64,000 nucleotides of DNA from Paenibacillus dendrobii (GTDB taxonomy: Bacteria; Bacillota; Bacilli; Paenibacillales; Paenibacillaceae). Shown in pieces: positions 17,215 to 26,014 of this stretch. The notes under the pieces were generated by a model. It was not told the origin of the DNA, did not search any database, and saw only the letters and a list, made by a program, of their open reading frames with translations. The stretch lies in contig NZ_WUBI01000001.1 in assembly GCF_009807035.1 (NCBI RefSeq), positions 1,178,001 to 1,242,000 on the forward strand, in the 5' to 3' direction. Every line of letters begins with the position of its first letter. Within the stretch, counting starts at the first letter, position 1. Position numbers and translations under genes: made by a program.

Positions 17215-17580
17215 ATGAACAGCATTTGCGTAATTTCAATCTTAGTAACGGATATGAACGTGGCAAAGGAATTTTATTGTAATAAGCTCGGCTTTAGCAT
17301 CTCGAAAGAATTCTCGGAAGATCTGATCAGACTGAAACACGACTTGCTGCCGTTATTGCTTTACAAGGTAGAGGAGCCCGTCACTATGAATTACCCGCTT
17401 CAGGCACAAGTCGTGCCAGGCCTTGAGACAGACAATTTGCTCCAGTCCATTTCGGAGTTATCCGCAAAGGGCGTTGAGATCATTTACGACTCTCCCCAGA
17501 AATGCCCGGCAGGAATATACAGCGCTTTCAGGGATCCGTTTGGAAACGTAATTGAGCTGCTTGAGTTTGATCATACTTGA
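17215..17580 (+). CDS. VOC (glyoxalase/bleomycin-resistance) family protein
   Basis: This 121-residue protein has one vicinal-oxygen-chelate fold with paired beta-alpha-beta-beta-beta modules: SILVTDMNVAKEFYCNKLGFSISKEF and then GVEIIYDSP...YSAFRDPFGNVIELLEF. The C-terminal D-P-x-G-N-x-x-E-L motif is diagnostic and includes the metal-binding Glu. The ATG at 17215 is used because GGGGGAT precedes it; the frame is open 10 codons further upstream without a site. It may act in resistance or in metabolism of a small electrophile. It is followed 25 bases later by an SRPBCC-fold gene. Confidence 0.85.
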   Translation: MNSICVISILVTDMNVAKEFYCNKLGFSISKEFSEDLIRLKHDLLPLLLYKVEEPVTMNYPLQAQVVPGLETDNLLQSISELSAKGVEIIYDSPQKCPAGIYSAFRDPFGNVIELLEFDHT

Positions 17581-17605
17581 TGAACTATGAGGAGGACTGG
17601 CTGGA

Positions 17606-18049
17606 GTGTCCCTTAAACAGGAAATACATATTGACGCTTCTATCCCTATATTATGGAAGACATGGACATGCTCCGACCGGACTACGTCCTGGTTAGCCCC
17701 TGCTGCGGACATTGAACCTGTGGTTGGCGGCAAGTTTGAGCTTTTTTTTGACTCTGAAGACAAGAATGGGATGAATACTGCCGGCTGCAAAATCGTCGGT
17801 CTGAAAGAGTACAGACAGATTATTTTTGAATGGAAAGGCCCCGACCTCTTTGCTGAAATCATGTATCATCCTCAGCACTTAACCTACGTGGATATATGGC
17901 TACAGCCCACAAGCGATACAACGACTCTCGTTTGTCTGAAGCATTCCGGTTGGGGAGCGTCGACGGATTGGCAATCTGCCAGAGCTTGGCATGAGGAGGC
18001 GTGGAAGCAATGGCTCGGCAACTTAAAGACATCCGTGGAATCCGCTTAA
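17606..18049 (+). CDS. SRPBCC/AHSA1-family protein
   Basis: This 147-residue START-like (AHSA1) protein shows the typical opening EIHIDASIPILWKTWTCSDRTTSWLAPAADIEPVVGGKFEL and the C-terminal long helix region WQSARAWHEEAWKQWLGNL. Such folds bind hydrophobic ligands in a helix-grip pocket. It begins with GTG, with GGAGG 10 bases upstream. It is probably co-transcribed with the preceding VOC gene (25-base gap), and a strong hairpin follows. The function is unknown; the pairing of VOC and AHSA1 genes is common in Firmicutes and Actinobacteria. Confidence 0.85.
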   Translation: MSLKQEIHIDASIPILWKTWTCSDRTTSWLAPAADIEPVVGGKFELFFDSEDKNGMNTAGCKIVGLKEYRQIIFEWKGPDLFAEIMYHPQHLTYVDIWLQPTSDTTTLVCLKHSGWGASTDWQSARAWHEEAWKQWLGNLKTSVESA

Positions 18050-18101
18050 AGTAACTTATGCTGTGAATGAAGTGCGCAAGCTTAATTATCATTCAATCGT
18101 C

Positions 18102-18132
18102 AAAGAACCCCGATTCATCATCGGGGTTCTTT
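18102..18132. terminator. Bidirectional terminator between convergent genes
   Basis: A perfect 13-base stem AAAGAACCCCGAT / ATCGGGGTTCTTT with a 5-base loop lies between the SRPBCC gene (+) and the YitT gene (-), with A and T runs on both arms. Confidence 0.85.
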
Positions 18133-18157
18133 CGATTTGCATTGCACTCCCAGGCTC

Positions 18158-19009
18158 CTAAGAGTTTTTCGGACGCGTTGTCGTCCGATCGATGAATATG
18201 ACTTCCGCACCTGGATCCTCCTGCTTGATAATGGCCTTGAAACGAGGGATATCCAACACATGCACGTGATAAACCAAGTATTGATTCATCGAGTTCTTCC
18301 CATCTTCCCGTTCTTGGGACACGGCTTCGATACATAATCTCTGTCTTAATTCATTCCGTATAACATCCGGATCGGAAGCTGCCACCCATACCGTTCTGCG
18401 GATTCCCCACAAGATCAAGCCAGAGGTTTCGTATGCTGCAGCACAAGCCAGGGCCGAATATAACGTCCTTTCCCATCCCATGGCTATACCAGCCAAAATA
18501 AGCACTGTACCATGACATAGCAGAAGCAGCTGTTCCGTCGAAATAGGCTGACGGAAAAATAACCAGACAGGCGGACGTGCTTCATATGGCCTTTCCAGCC
18601 CCAATGAATCCAGCAGCCCTCCTGATTTCACCGCGAAACCTGCTCCGATCCCCAAACACAGCCCGCCTGCCAAAGCTGCAATGACCGGTTCACCGCTCAC
18701 GGCTGGCAGCGGGGCAAGGAGGATTGCTGAACCCGAGAAAGCCAACATTCCCGGCAGCACCTTCAGCAGTACTGGCTTGTGCCCAAGAAAGGAAAAGAGC
18801 AGCAGCAGCGGGAGATTGAATAACAGAAGAAGAACACCAAACTCCTTTTCGGTATGAAACGACACCAGTGCTGAGATGCCCGTTACGCCTCCCGCAATCA
18901 GCTCATGCGGATGCAAAAACAATTCCAAGCCTATGGATGCCGCAATCCCTCCAAGAACGGATTGAAGAATCGTTGTTCTTCTCCCACGTTTCAATATCGG
19001 CATTTTCAT
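18158..19009 (-). CDS. YitT-family membrane protein (DUF161/DUF2179)
   Basis: About 283 residues. The first 200 form five or six hydrophobic segments with the YitT pattern ASIGLELFLHPHELIAGGVTGISAL and GIGAGFAVKSGGLLDSLGL. The last 90 residues form a soluble domain (LVYHVHVLDIPRFKAIIKQEDPGAEVIFID) like DUF2179. The start is taken as ATG 19009 because its ATGA overlaps the stop of an 11-codon upstream frame that has a strong ribosome site; a GTG two codons earlier is the alternative. YitT proteins are widespread inner-membrane proteins without a proven transport substrate. A second paralog lies at about 42 kb in this window. Confidence 0.82.
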   Translation of the reverse strand: MKMPILKRGRRTTILQSVLGGIAASIGLELFLHPHELIAGGVTGISALVSFHTEKEFGVLLLLFNLPLLLLFSFLGHKPVLLKVLPGMLAFSGSAILLAPLPAVSGEPVIAALAGGLCLGIGAGFAVKSGGLLDSLGLERPYEARPPVWLFFRQPISTEQLLLLCHGTVLILAGIAMGWERTLYSALACAAAYETSGLILWGIRRTVWVAASDPDVIRNELRQRLCIEAVSQEREDGKNSMNQYLVYHVHVLDIPRFKAIIKQEDPGAEVIFIDRTTTRPKNS

Positions 19010-19041
19010 CGCCACGCGGCATTTTTATTCATATCATTCAT
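19006..19041 (-). CDS. Possible 11-codon leader peptide coupled to YitT
   Basis: ATG at 19041 follows GGAGG by 7 bases, the best ribosome site in this region, and encodes MNDMNKNAAWR before a TGA. That TGA overlaps the YitT start (ATGA). The YitT frame itself has no ribosome site and is closed upstream by a stop codon. This suggests that ribosomes load on the short frame and re-initiate on yitT. Confidence 0.5.
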   Translation of the reverse strand: MNDMNKNAAWR

Positions 19042-19083
19042 AACCTTCCCTCCTTATGAATGGAAGTATCATGATCCTTACCG

Positions 19084-20304
19084 TCAGAGCGCCTCTTCTT
19101 TCGTGACCCGCCTGTCTTTAAATTTAATCCACCGGTTTAACAATACGAAGATGGACTTGGACTGCTTGGTCAGCAGAGGTCCAAGGATAGCCAGAATAAG
19201 GACATAAATTGCCGAGAATGGCTGTAGTATATCCAGCAGTCCCCCATCCTTCGCCAAGTTAGCCATGATGATGGAGAATTCGCCTCTGGAGACGATCGTA
19301 AGGCCGATATTAGCCGAAGCTTTAGGAGATAAGGACGCCGTTCGTCCGGCGAGCATGCCTGCGCTGAAGTTTCCGATCAAGGTCACCACAACGGCGGCCA
19401 ATGCCAGCCAAATCGCATTTCCTCCAAGCGACATCGGATCAATGGACAAACCGAAGCTGAAGAAGAAAACCGCCCCGAAGAAATCCCGGAAAGGCGTGAT
19501 CAAATGCTCTATCCGTTTGGCATGCTCCGTCTCGGCCAGCACGAGTCCGACAAGCAGCGCGCCAATGGCTTCGGCTACATGAATGGTTTCGGAGAATCCT
19601 GCCACCAGGAATAAGGATCCGAAAATAACAAGTGCAAACAGCTCATTGGATCGAATGCGCAGCCATTTGTTTAGTACAGGAACCGCTTTACGCCCGATGA
19701 TAATGACCGCTAACATAAATCCGAGTGATACGAGTGCCGATAACAGCACACCGCCAATGGAACTGGAATCGCTGAGCACAAAGCCGGAGAGAATGGAAAT
19801 ATAGACGGCGAGAAAAACATCCTCAAACATGATAATCCCGAGTATCATTTCAGTCTCCGCGTTCGCCGTCCGTTTTAAGTCCACCAATACTTTTGCTACA
19901 ATCGCACTGGACGATATGGTAGTTATACCGGCTATGATCAGGGATTCCGCTACCGGAAATCCGCTAAGAAATCCGAGCAGCAATCCGAGCGTAAAATTAA
20001 TGGCAATATAGATCGATCCGCCGACTGCAATATTCCGTCCCGACTTGATCAGTCTTCCTACAGAGAATTCCAGACCTAGGTAGAACAGCAGGAACAGGAC
20101 GCCGATCCTCCCCATAAAGTCGATAAACGGAGCGCTGTCTATGAAGCGGAAATCAAAATGCCATAGCTCCATCGCATGCGGTCCAACGGCCATTCCAATG
20201 AGGATATAAAAAGGAATAACCGAAAAGCGCAGCTTCGCCGATATCAATCCTCCAAGTGCAATCAATCCAAGAGCCAATCCAATTTCAAATATCAAATGAT
20301 CCAT
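19084..20304 (-). CDS. khtU: K+/H+ antiporter membrane subunit, KhtU-like (CPA2)
   Basis: This 406-residue cation:proton antiporter of the CPA2 family has about 12 membrane segments. Features include LLFLLFYLGLEFSVGRL, GITTISSSAIVAKVLVDLKR, EMILGIIMFEDVFLAVYISIL (the acidic pair in the transport core) and GEFSIIMANLA. It exports K+ in exchange for protons. Its start lies 4 bases after the stop of a KhtT-like gene, with AAAGG of the preceding gene acting as ribosome site, so the two are one operon. KhtT-like partners gate the pore and bind c-di-AMP in Bacillus. The third gene of the Bacillus operon, khtS, is not seen here. Confidence 0.88.
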   Translation of the reverse strand: MDHLIFEIGLALGLIALGGLISAKLRFSVIPFYILIGMAVGPHAMELWHFDFRFIDSAPFIDFMGRIGVLFLLFYLGLEFSVGRLIKSGRNIAVGGSIYIAINFTLGLLLGFLSGFPVAESLIIAGITTISSSAIVAKVLVDLKRTANAETEMILGIIMFEDVFLAVYISILSGFVLSDSSSIGGVLLSALVSLGFMLAVIIIGRKAVPVLNKWLRIRSNELFALVIFGSLFLVAGFSETIHVAEAIGALLVGLVLAETEHAKRIEHLITPFRDFFGAVFFFSFGLSIDPMSLGGNAIWLALAAVVVTLIGNFSAGMLAGRTASLSPKASANIGLTIVSRGEFSIIMANLAKDGGLLDILQPFSAIYVLILAILGPLLTKQSKSIFVLLNRWIKFKDRRVTKEEAL

Positions 20305-20308
20305 CCTT

Positions 20309-20803
20309 TCACCCGCTTCCGTTCATTAGAATTTGTTTAAAGCGCTTCTGCTGTTCCCGCTCCCCTACTGCTACAACCGTTGCTTCCGCATTCAGTACGG
20401 CATTCGGTCCGGGATTCACTTGCTTCCCATGTTTCCGGTCCATGAGCGCAATCACGGATGCCCCTGAGTTTTGACGGATATCAAGCTCTCCAATCGATTT
20501 GCCTACACAGCTAAAATGAGTCTCGATTCGATACCATTCAATCGTTAAATCATCAAATGCCATTTCCACGCTTTCCAGCTGCTTCGGCTTATAAACCATG
20601 CCCCCGACAAGAGCAGCCAGCTGCCTTGCCTCCTGGTCATCCAAAGTCACCATTGATATGCTCTGATCGTAATCCTCATAGGAAAAGTGAAAAAGCTCAC
20701 GTCTTCCGTCGTCATGAATGACGATAACAATGCGATCGCCGCTGGCGGTATCCATCTGATACTTCATCCCGATTCCGGGTAAAATGGTTTCACGAATATC
20801 CAT
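20309..20803 (-). CDS. khtT: Regulatory subunit of K+/H+ antiporter, KhtT-like (RCK_C)
   Basis: This 164-residue soluble protein has an N-terminal domain (DIRETILPGIGMKYQMDTASGDRIVIVIHDDGR) and a C-terminal TrkA-C/RCK_C domain (IEWYRIETHFSCVGKSIGELDIRQNSGASVIALMDR, then GPNAVLNAEATVVAVGE). This is the layout of Bacillus KhtT, a gatekeeper of KhtU. In Bacillus, RCK_C of KhtT binds c-di-AMP and opens export under high K+ or alkaline conditions. It is the first gene of a two-gene operon with khtU. A KimA-like K+ importer, another c-di-AMP target in Bacillus, lies 14 kb away in this window. Confidence 0.87.
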   Translation of the reverse strand: MDIRETILPGIGMKYQMDTASGDRIVIVIHDDGRRELFHFSYEDYDQSISMVTLDDQEARQLAALVGGMVYKPKQLESVEMAFDDLTIEWYRIETHFSCVGKSIGELDIRQNSGASVIALMDRKHGKQVNPGPNAVLNAEATVVAVGEREQQKRFKQILMNGSG

Positions 20804-21005
20804 GAAAAATAGCCTCCCGATGTTTTCATTTTATAGTTTGAGAATATATTCACATATATATTGGGTGTCATAAAAGTCTCTCGAAATAACATTTTTTCGC
20901 ATTAGAGTTCCTTACGATTCACACATGTCTAACTCAGCTAAAACGTTCATTTATCTTTCGAACAGATGTTTTTGGGTATGAGAAATAGACCGTTCCAAAA
21001 TGGGC

Positions 21006-21035
21006 ATTTTTGCTCTTCCTTTGGCAAGCAAAAAT
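21006..21035 (-). terminator. Hairpin after small membrane protein gene
   Basis: ATTTTTGCT (21006-21014) pairs with AGCAAAAAT (21027-21035), and weaker pairing extends outward to CCGTTCC/GGAACCG. It lies just downstream of the minus-strand gene ending at 21061. Confidence 0.45.
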
Positions 21036-21060
21036 ACGGAACCGTCACATGGAATGCAGC

Positions 21061-21414
21061 TTAAGCAACATAACTCGAGGTGAATTTAATCGGTAAAAGA
21101 AGCAGGTATTTTTTTCGGATGAGAATGAACGGAACAAACGGTAATCGGGGTTTGGGTATGCGCAGCACAAGCAGCAGCGGCATTACAAAAAGAAGCGGCA
21201 GCGCTGATGCCATCAGGAGCAATCTTTGCAAAAAGGAAGGAGTTTTACGCGCAAGAGGTTTACCTTGCGGATCAAGGCGGCTGTGAACCGTCTCAGTTTC
21301 ACTGTTGTAGGTAGAAGTAACTTCCTCTTCAAAGGAAACGGGAAAGGTGAACATCTGGATACATCCGAGCACAACGATCAGCAGCATACGAAGCCTTTTG
21401 GTCAGTGTCGTCAT
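21061..21414 (-). CDS. Hypothetical small membrane protein
   Basis: About 117 residues from the ATG at 21414 (MTTLTKRLRMLLIV), which has GGAGGG just upstream. Two hydrophobic segments are visible: LLIVVLGCIQMFTFPV at the N-terminus (possibly a signal or anchor) and LLLMASALPLLFVMPLLLVL near residue 70. Between them is a hydrophilic region rich in Glu, Thr and Ser that could be outside the cell. The C-terminus is basic. I do not recognise a family. It stands alone between khtTU and cysJI, with a hairpin after it. A spurious frame cannot be ruled out. Confidence 0.5.
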   Translation of the reverse strand: MTTLTKRLRMLLIVVLGCIQMFTFPVSFEEEVTSTYNSETETVHSRLDPQGKPLARKTPSFLQRLLLMASALPLLFVMPLLLVLRIPKPRLPFVPFILIRKKYLLLLPIKFTSSYVA

Positions 21415-21508
21415 CCCATCCCTCCCTCTTGTGAAAAATTCATATATATTAATTTTAACATAAATCAAGCTTGTGTATCAAATCCGGGGGCCTAAATTCC
21501 ATAAAAAA

Positions 21509-21530
21509 ACCACCCTAACATCTGGGTGGT
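21509..21530 (-). terminator. Terminator of cysJI operon
   Basis: Stem ACCACCC / GGGTGGT with 8-base loop, followed on the minus strand by T7. It lies 15 bases after the cysI stop. Confidence 0.85.
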
Positions 21531-21544
21531 CTTCTTGATTTGCC

Positions 21545-23284
21545 TTAGATTGTAATACGTTCCGAATGGAATTCCTGGCCGTCACGTACCTCCTGCACAT
21601 AACCCACCCGAATGACAAAATCGCCAAAATGCTCTCCAGGCTTCCGCTCTGCACCGTAACGCGAAATGATCGGACGGAGTGAATCCAAGATCTCCGCTTC
21701 ACCGATATTTTCCTTATAGAGTTTATTTAAACGGTCACCGGCAAATCCGCCGCCCAAGTACATGTTATATTTCCCTGGAGCCTTACCGATGAACGCGAGC
21801 TCTGCAAGCATAGGACGCGCGCATCCATTCGGGCAGCCTGTCATGCGGATAACGATGTCCTCTTGGTGCAGACCCGAATCTTCCAGCATCGGTTCGATTT
21901 TGTCCAGCAGCGAAGGCAGGTAACGTTCAGACTCCGCCATAGCCAGGCCGCAGGTTGGAAGCGAAACGCATGCCATCGAATTACGTCGAAGCGAAGAGTA
22001 GTGTACTCCGTCGGTTAGATGATACTGCTCGATCAGAGACTCGACTTTCTTCTTCTTCTGTGCACTGATATTCGCGATGATTAGATTCTGATTCGGTGTC
22101 AAACGGAAGTCTCCCGAATGTAGCTTGGCGATTTCACGCAAGCCGGTCATCAGAGGATACCCTTCCTCGTCTTTGATGCGTCCACTTTGTATGAACAATG
22201 TGAAATGCCATTTACCGTTGCTGCCCTTCACCCAGCCGTAACGGTCCCCGTTATCATCAAACTGGTATGGCTTCGCATCTTCCAGTTTCCAGCCGAGACG
22301 CGAGGTCAGCTCATCGGTGAACCAGCCAATGCCGCGGTCATCGATAGTGTATTTAAAACGAGCATGCTTGCGCACGGCACGGTCTCCATAGTCGCGCTGA
22401 ATCGTAACCGTTTTTTCGGCAACGTCAATCATCTGCTCCGGCGTGCAGAATCCGATAACCTTCGAGATCTGCGGGTACGTTTTCGGATCGCCATGCGACA
22501 TTCCCATGCCTCCGCCAACGGATACGTTAAATCCCAGGAGACGTCCCTCTTCAACAATGGCAATGAATCCCAGATCTTGCGAGAAAACATCCACGTCATT
22601 GGAAGGCGGCACGGCAATGCCGATTTTAAATTTACGCGGGAGATAGACGCGGCCATAGATCGGTTCCTGCTCCTCGCCTTCCTGTTCGCTTGAAACGACC
22701 CTTTCCCCGTCCAGCCATATTTCATGATAGGCACTCGTCTTGGGATCCAGATGCTCGCTGACACGGCAAGCCCAATCATATACTTCGCTATGAATTTCCG
22801 ATTGATGCGGATTCGGGTTGCACATCACGTTGCGGTTTACGTCGCCGCAAGCGGCAAGCGTCGTTAACAGCGCTTCATTTACTTCGCGGATCGTATTTTT
22901 AAGATTCCATTTGAGTACGCCGTGCAGCTGAAAGGACTGACGTGTCGTCAGCCGAATGCTGCCGCTCGCATACTTATGCGCAAGCCGATCCATCATCAGC
23001 CATTGCTCCGGAGTGACCACGCCTCCGGAAGCACGCACTCTGAGCATGAATTGGTATGCCGGCTCCAACTTTTGCTTCTGGCGCTCATTCCGTAAATCAC
23101 GGTCATCCTGCATATAACTGCCATGATGTTTCATCAAGCGGTTATCATCTTCCGGTATGGATCCGGTAATCGGATCTTTTAATGTTTCCGTCAGGCTTCC
23201 ACGCAAATAGTTGCTTCGTACTTTGATCTCCTCGACGTCGCTATGCGGGGCGCTGTTCTTGGATAACAAGTTATTCTCAGACAT
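21545..23284 (-). CDS. cysI: Assimilatory sulfite reductase, hemoprotein beta subunit
   Basis: This 579-residue protein reduces sulfite to sulfide with six electrons from CysJ. Two nitrite/sulfite reductase ferredoxin-like repeats and two siroheme/4Fe-4S domains are in the usual order. The four cluster cysteines are intact in [10 protein letters not shown] (C-x5-C) and [11 protein letters not shown] (C-x3-C). The arginine-rich siroheme contact region [14 protein letters not shown] is also present. It is the second gene of the cysJI operon (41-base gap after cysJ). A T7-tailed terminator follows. It supplies sulfide for cysteine synthesis. Confidence 0.97.
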   Translation of the reverse strand: MSENNLLSKNSAPHSDVEEIKVRSNYLRGSLTETLKDPITGSIPEDDNRLMKHHGSYMQDDRDLRNERQKQKLEPAYQFMLRVRASGGVVTPEQWLMMDRLAHKYASGSIRLTTRQSFQLHGVLKWNLKNTIREVNEALLTTLAACGDVNRNVMCNPNPHQSEIHSEVYDWACRVSEHLDPKTSAYHEIWLDGERVVSSEQEGEEQEPIYGRVYLPRKFKIGIAVPPSNDVDVFSQDLGFIAIVEEGRLLGFNVSVGGGMGMSHGDPKTYPQISKVIGFCTPEQMIDVAEKTVTIQRDYGDRAVRKHARFKYTIDDRGIGWFTDELTSRLGWKLEDAKPYQFDDNGDRYGWVKGSNGKWHFTLFIQSGRIKDEEGYPLMTGLREIAKLHSGDFRLTPNQNLIIANISAQKKKKVESLIEQYHLTDGVHYSSLRRNSMACVSLPTCGLAMAESERYLPSLLDKIEPMLEDSGLHQEDIVIRMTGCPNGCARPMLAELAFIGKAPGKYNMYLGGGFAGDRLNKLYKENIGEAEILDSLRPIISRYGAERKPGEHFGDFVIRVGYVQEVRDGQEFHSERITI

Positions 23285-23324
23285 TTCGAACTTCTCCTCT
23301 CGCTACCTAAGGATTCCTCTGGGC

Positions 23325-25151
23325 TTAATAAACATCCCGCTGATAACGTTTCTCCTGCTGCATTTGGAGTAAATATTCAGCAGCTGCTTCCTTGCTGAAG
23401 CCGCCTTCCTGCTCAAGTATCGCAGCAAGAGTGCTATGCACGTCATGGGCCATTTTCTTCTCGTCCCCGCAAACGTAGACACAGGCACCTTCCTGAAGCC
23501 ACTCATAAAGCTCGCGGCTCTTCTCGAACATCCGGTGCTGAACATATACCTTTTGGTCCGTATCTCTGGAAAATGCGACATCCATGCGGGACAGTACGCC
23601 GTCTTTAAGCCAACGCTGCCACTCGGTTTGATACAGAAAATCCGTTGAAAAATGCTGGTCCCCGTAGAAGAGCCATGTCTTGCCTTCCGCTCCGCTTTCT
23701 TCCCGGTCACCCAGAAAAGCCCTGAACGGCGCAACGCCGGTGCCTGGACCAATCATGATGATTGGCGTGTCCGGGTTAACGGGAAGCCTGAAGTTTGGAT
23801 TATGCTGTATGTACACTGGCAAGGAATCTCCAGATTGCAATCTCTCTGCAAGCTGTACCGAACAGACGCCGTAGCGGTCCCGTCCATGTGCATCGTAACG
23901 AACGGATCGAACCGTTACATGAACCTCATCCGGATAAGCCTTCGAGCTGCTTGCAATGGAATACAACCGAGCAGGAAGTTTCCGAAGAATCCCGGCAAAA
24001 GCTTGAGCGGTTATGCCCTGCAGTTGATAATCCAGTACGAGATCCAGCAGGTCTCTCTCTTCGATGTAACCCTTTAGTTCCTGCTCATGTCCGGAAGCAA
24101 GAAGTTCCTTGAGCTGTTGATTATCGGATAATTCTGCAACCTGAGCAATGAGCGGCTTGGTCAGCACCGAAATTTCATAATGCCTTAAGAGGGCTTCACG
24201 TAGAGCAAGCTGATCCCCATGCTTGCTAATCGTAATAGACTCCTGCGGATTCCAACCCATGGTCTGGATTAGATCGTCCACCAAGTCCGGATGGTTCTCG
24301 GGATAGATTCCCAAGCTGTCTCCTGGTTCATATTGCAGGCCGGAGCCATCCAAAGATATCTCTACATGCCGGGTCTCACGGTCGGAGCCCCGTCCATTCA
24401 AATTCAAGTTCTCCAGTATTTCCGCATGAAATGGATGGGTTCGCGAATATTCGGATTCCGTTTCAGACGCAATGCCTGTCACTGGAGAACCCGGAGTACC
24501 GGATATCCCAGAAGCATCCGCAGCGCTTAACGCCTTCAACACTTCATTCATCCATTCGTCTGCCGGTTCATCAAAATCCACGTCGCAATCAACGCGATCC
24601 GCAATTCTTTTACCGCCAAGCTCTTCCAGTCGTTTATCGAAATCCTTGCCCGTCTGGCAGAAGAATTCATATGAAGTATCGCCAAGAGCAAGAATGGAGA
24701 AAGACATGCCATCCAACTGCGGTGCGCGTTTTCCATGCAAAAATTCATAGAAGGAGATTGCATTGTCCGGCGGTTCGCCTTCGCCGTGCGTGCTCACGAC
24801 AATCAGGAGATTCTGGACTTTTTTCAGGTTGTTAGGCTTGAAATCGCTCATGGAGGACACAGTTACCTGTGCTCCTTGTGCGGTCAGCTTTTTGGATATC
24901 TTCTGTGCTAATCCGCTGCAATTCCCTGTCTGTGAACCGAACAGAATCGTCACTTCGCGGGCTGCCGCAGTTTCAGGTACCGCCGCAGTCTGCAAGTTCG
25001 CCTGTACAGGGATAGCCGCAGCCGATCCGTGCAGCGCTGCCAAATATCCGCTTAACCAGCTCGCCTGTGATCCGGTAAGTGTCGGCAGCAGACGATTCAG
25101 TAAATCTGCTTGCTCTTGATTAAAAGGACTGTTTGTTACTTGAAGCTCCAA
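23325..25151 (-). CDS. cysJ: Sulfite reductase, flavoprotein alpha subunit
   Basis: About 608 residues: a short N-terminal segment (NSPFNQEQADLLNRLLPTLTGSQASWLSGYLAA, very like Bacillus CysJ), a flavodoxin FMN domain (VTILFGSQTGNCSGLAQKISKKL, STHGEGEPPDNA), then an FAD/NADPH ferredoxin-reductase module with RLYSIASS, GVCSVQLAE, MIGPGTGVAPFRAFL, YVCGDEKKMAHDVH and the C-terminal aromatic YQRDVY. It passes electrons from NADPH through FAD and FMN to CysI. I take the TTG at 25151 (LELQVTNSPF) as start because GAGGTGG lies 6 bases upstream and it aligns with the Bacillus start MQLQVMNSPF. An ATG two codons earlier lies too close to that ribosome site. Confidence 0.95.
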   Translation of the reverse strand: MELQVTNSPFNQEQADLLNRLLPTLTGSQASWLSGYLAALHGSAAAIPVQANLQTAAVPETAAAREVTILFGSQTGNCSGLAQKISKKLTAQGAQVTVSSMSDFKPNNLKKVQNLLIVVSTHGEGEPPDNAISFYEFLHGKRAPQLDGMSFSILALGDTSYEFFCQTGKDFDKRLEELGGKRIADRVDCDVDFDEPADEWMNEVLKALSAADASGISGTPGSPVTGIASETESEYSRTHPFHAEILENLNLNGRGSDRETRHVEISLDGSGLQYEPGDSLGIYPENHPDLVDDLIQTMGWNPQESITISKHGDQLALREALLRHYEISVLTKPLIAQVAELSDNQQLKELLASGHEQELKGYIEERDLLDLVLDYQLQGITAQAFAGILRKLPARLYSIASSSKAYPDEVHVTVRSVRYDAHGRDRYGVCSVQLAERLQSGDSLPVYIQHNPNFRLPVNPDTPIIMIGPGTGVAPFRAFLGDREESGAEGKTWLFYGDQHFSTDFLYQTEWQRWLKDGVLSRMDVAFSRDTDQKVYVQHRMFEKSRELYEWLQEGACVYVCGDEKKMAHDVHSTLAAILEQEGGFSKEAAAEYLLQMQQEKRYQRDVY

Positions 25152-25303
25152 CCCCATCCACCTCACGTCGTCATGCTTTTTTAATTATAATTCCGACTAA
25201 AACTATCCACTTAATATTATACTTTCTTGAATCTATCACAGCATCCGTATGAGGTCAACGAAGAATTTTCAGCTTTTTACCAAAAATTCAGGTCCATGGA
25301 ATA

Positions 25304-25329
25304 TAAAAAAACCGCGCTAGTGCACGGTT
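25304..25329 (-). terminator. Terminator of VOC gene
   Basis: On the minus strand the stem AACCGtGC / GCgCGGTT is followed by T7. It lies 28 bases after the VOC gene stop. Confidence 0.65.
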
Positions 25330-25356
25330 CAAACATCGTTTTGACGCATTAAAGTA

Positions 25357-25770
25357 TTATTCCTGTGATGCATTCATGTTCATATAAAAAACTTCCCACA
25401 GATGATCATCCGGATCCTGAAAGCTCCAGGTATACATAAAACCGTGATCTTGAGGATCGTTGGAAACCTTGCCCCCAGCTTCAAGTGCCTTATGAACGAT
25501 TTGGTCTACTTGTTCCCTGCTCTCTACCGCCAAGGCGGTGATGACCTCCGTCGTTGCGGCAGCGTTCGAGATATCTTTTTTCGTGAAGGATCTGAAGAAA
25601 TCATGGACAAGCAGCATGGCGTAAATCTGGTCACCGATGATAAGGCAAGCTGCGTTCTCATCCGTAAATTGATCGTTGAATTCAAAACCGAGAGCTGTGA
25701 AAAAAGCAATGGATCTCTTCAAATCCTTAACTGGCAGATTGACAAAAATTTGCTTGGCTTTCGTCGTCAT
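25357..25770 (-). CDS. VOC-family (glyoxalase-like) protein
   Basis: This 137-residue single-domain vicinal-oxygen-chelate protein contains IFVNLPVKDLKRSIAFFTALGFEFNDQFTDENAACLIIG and HGFMYTWSFQDPDDHLWEVFYMNM. It belongs to the branch annotated as lactoylglutathione-lyase-like or 3-demethylubiquinone-type proteins. The metal-ligand positions of true glyoxalase I are only partly conserved, so enzymatic function is uncertain. The ATG at 25770 is preceded by GGGGTGA at 7 bases. It is a single gene with its own terminator, between cysJ and a superoxide dismutase gene. Confidence 0.85.
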   Translation of the reverse strand: MTTKAKQIFVNLPVKDLKRSIAFFTALGFEFNDQFTDENAACLIIGDQIYAMLLVHDFFRSFTKKDISNAAATTEVITALAVESREQVDQIVHKALEAGGKVSNDPQDHGFMYTWSFQDPDDHLWEVFYMNMNASQE

Positions 25771-25960
25771 GATCACGTCACCCCTATTCATGTTTTCATT
25801 GTAATTAAAGCATGGCTTTCTTCCTAATTATAGAGTCCGCAGGAGCATTTTTAATTAGACCGGATTTCTCTGATATGCACAGCCTGTAGGCTATGCCGTG
25901 TCTGACCTAACCGAAATAAGAAAAAGATGTTGAAGCAATTGCATGAAGTAACCCACAAAA

Positions 25961-25994
25961 AAAGGCAGCCAAAACATAAGTTTTAGCTGCCTTT
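25961..25994 (-). terminator. Terminator of sodC-like gene
   Basis: Stem AAAGGCAGCTAAAAC / TTTTGGCTGCCTTT on the minus strand (G-T pair allowed) with T7 following, 21 bases after the dismutase stop. Confidence 0.85.
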
Positions 25995-26014
25995 CCCACT
26001 ATCTCTGACTTGAT

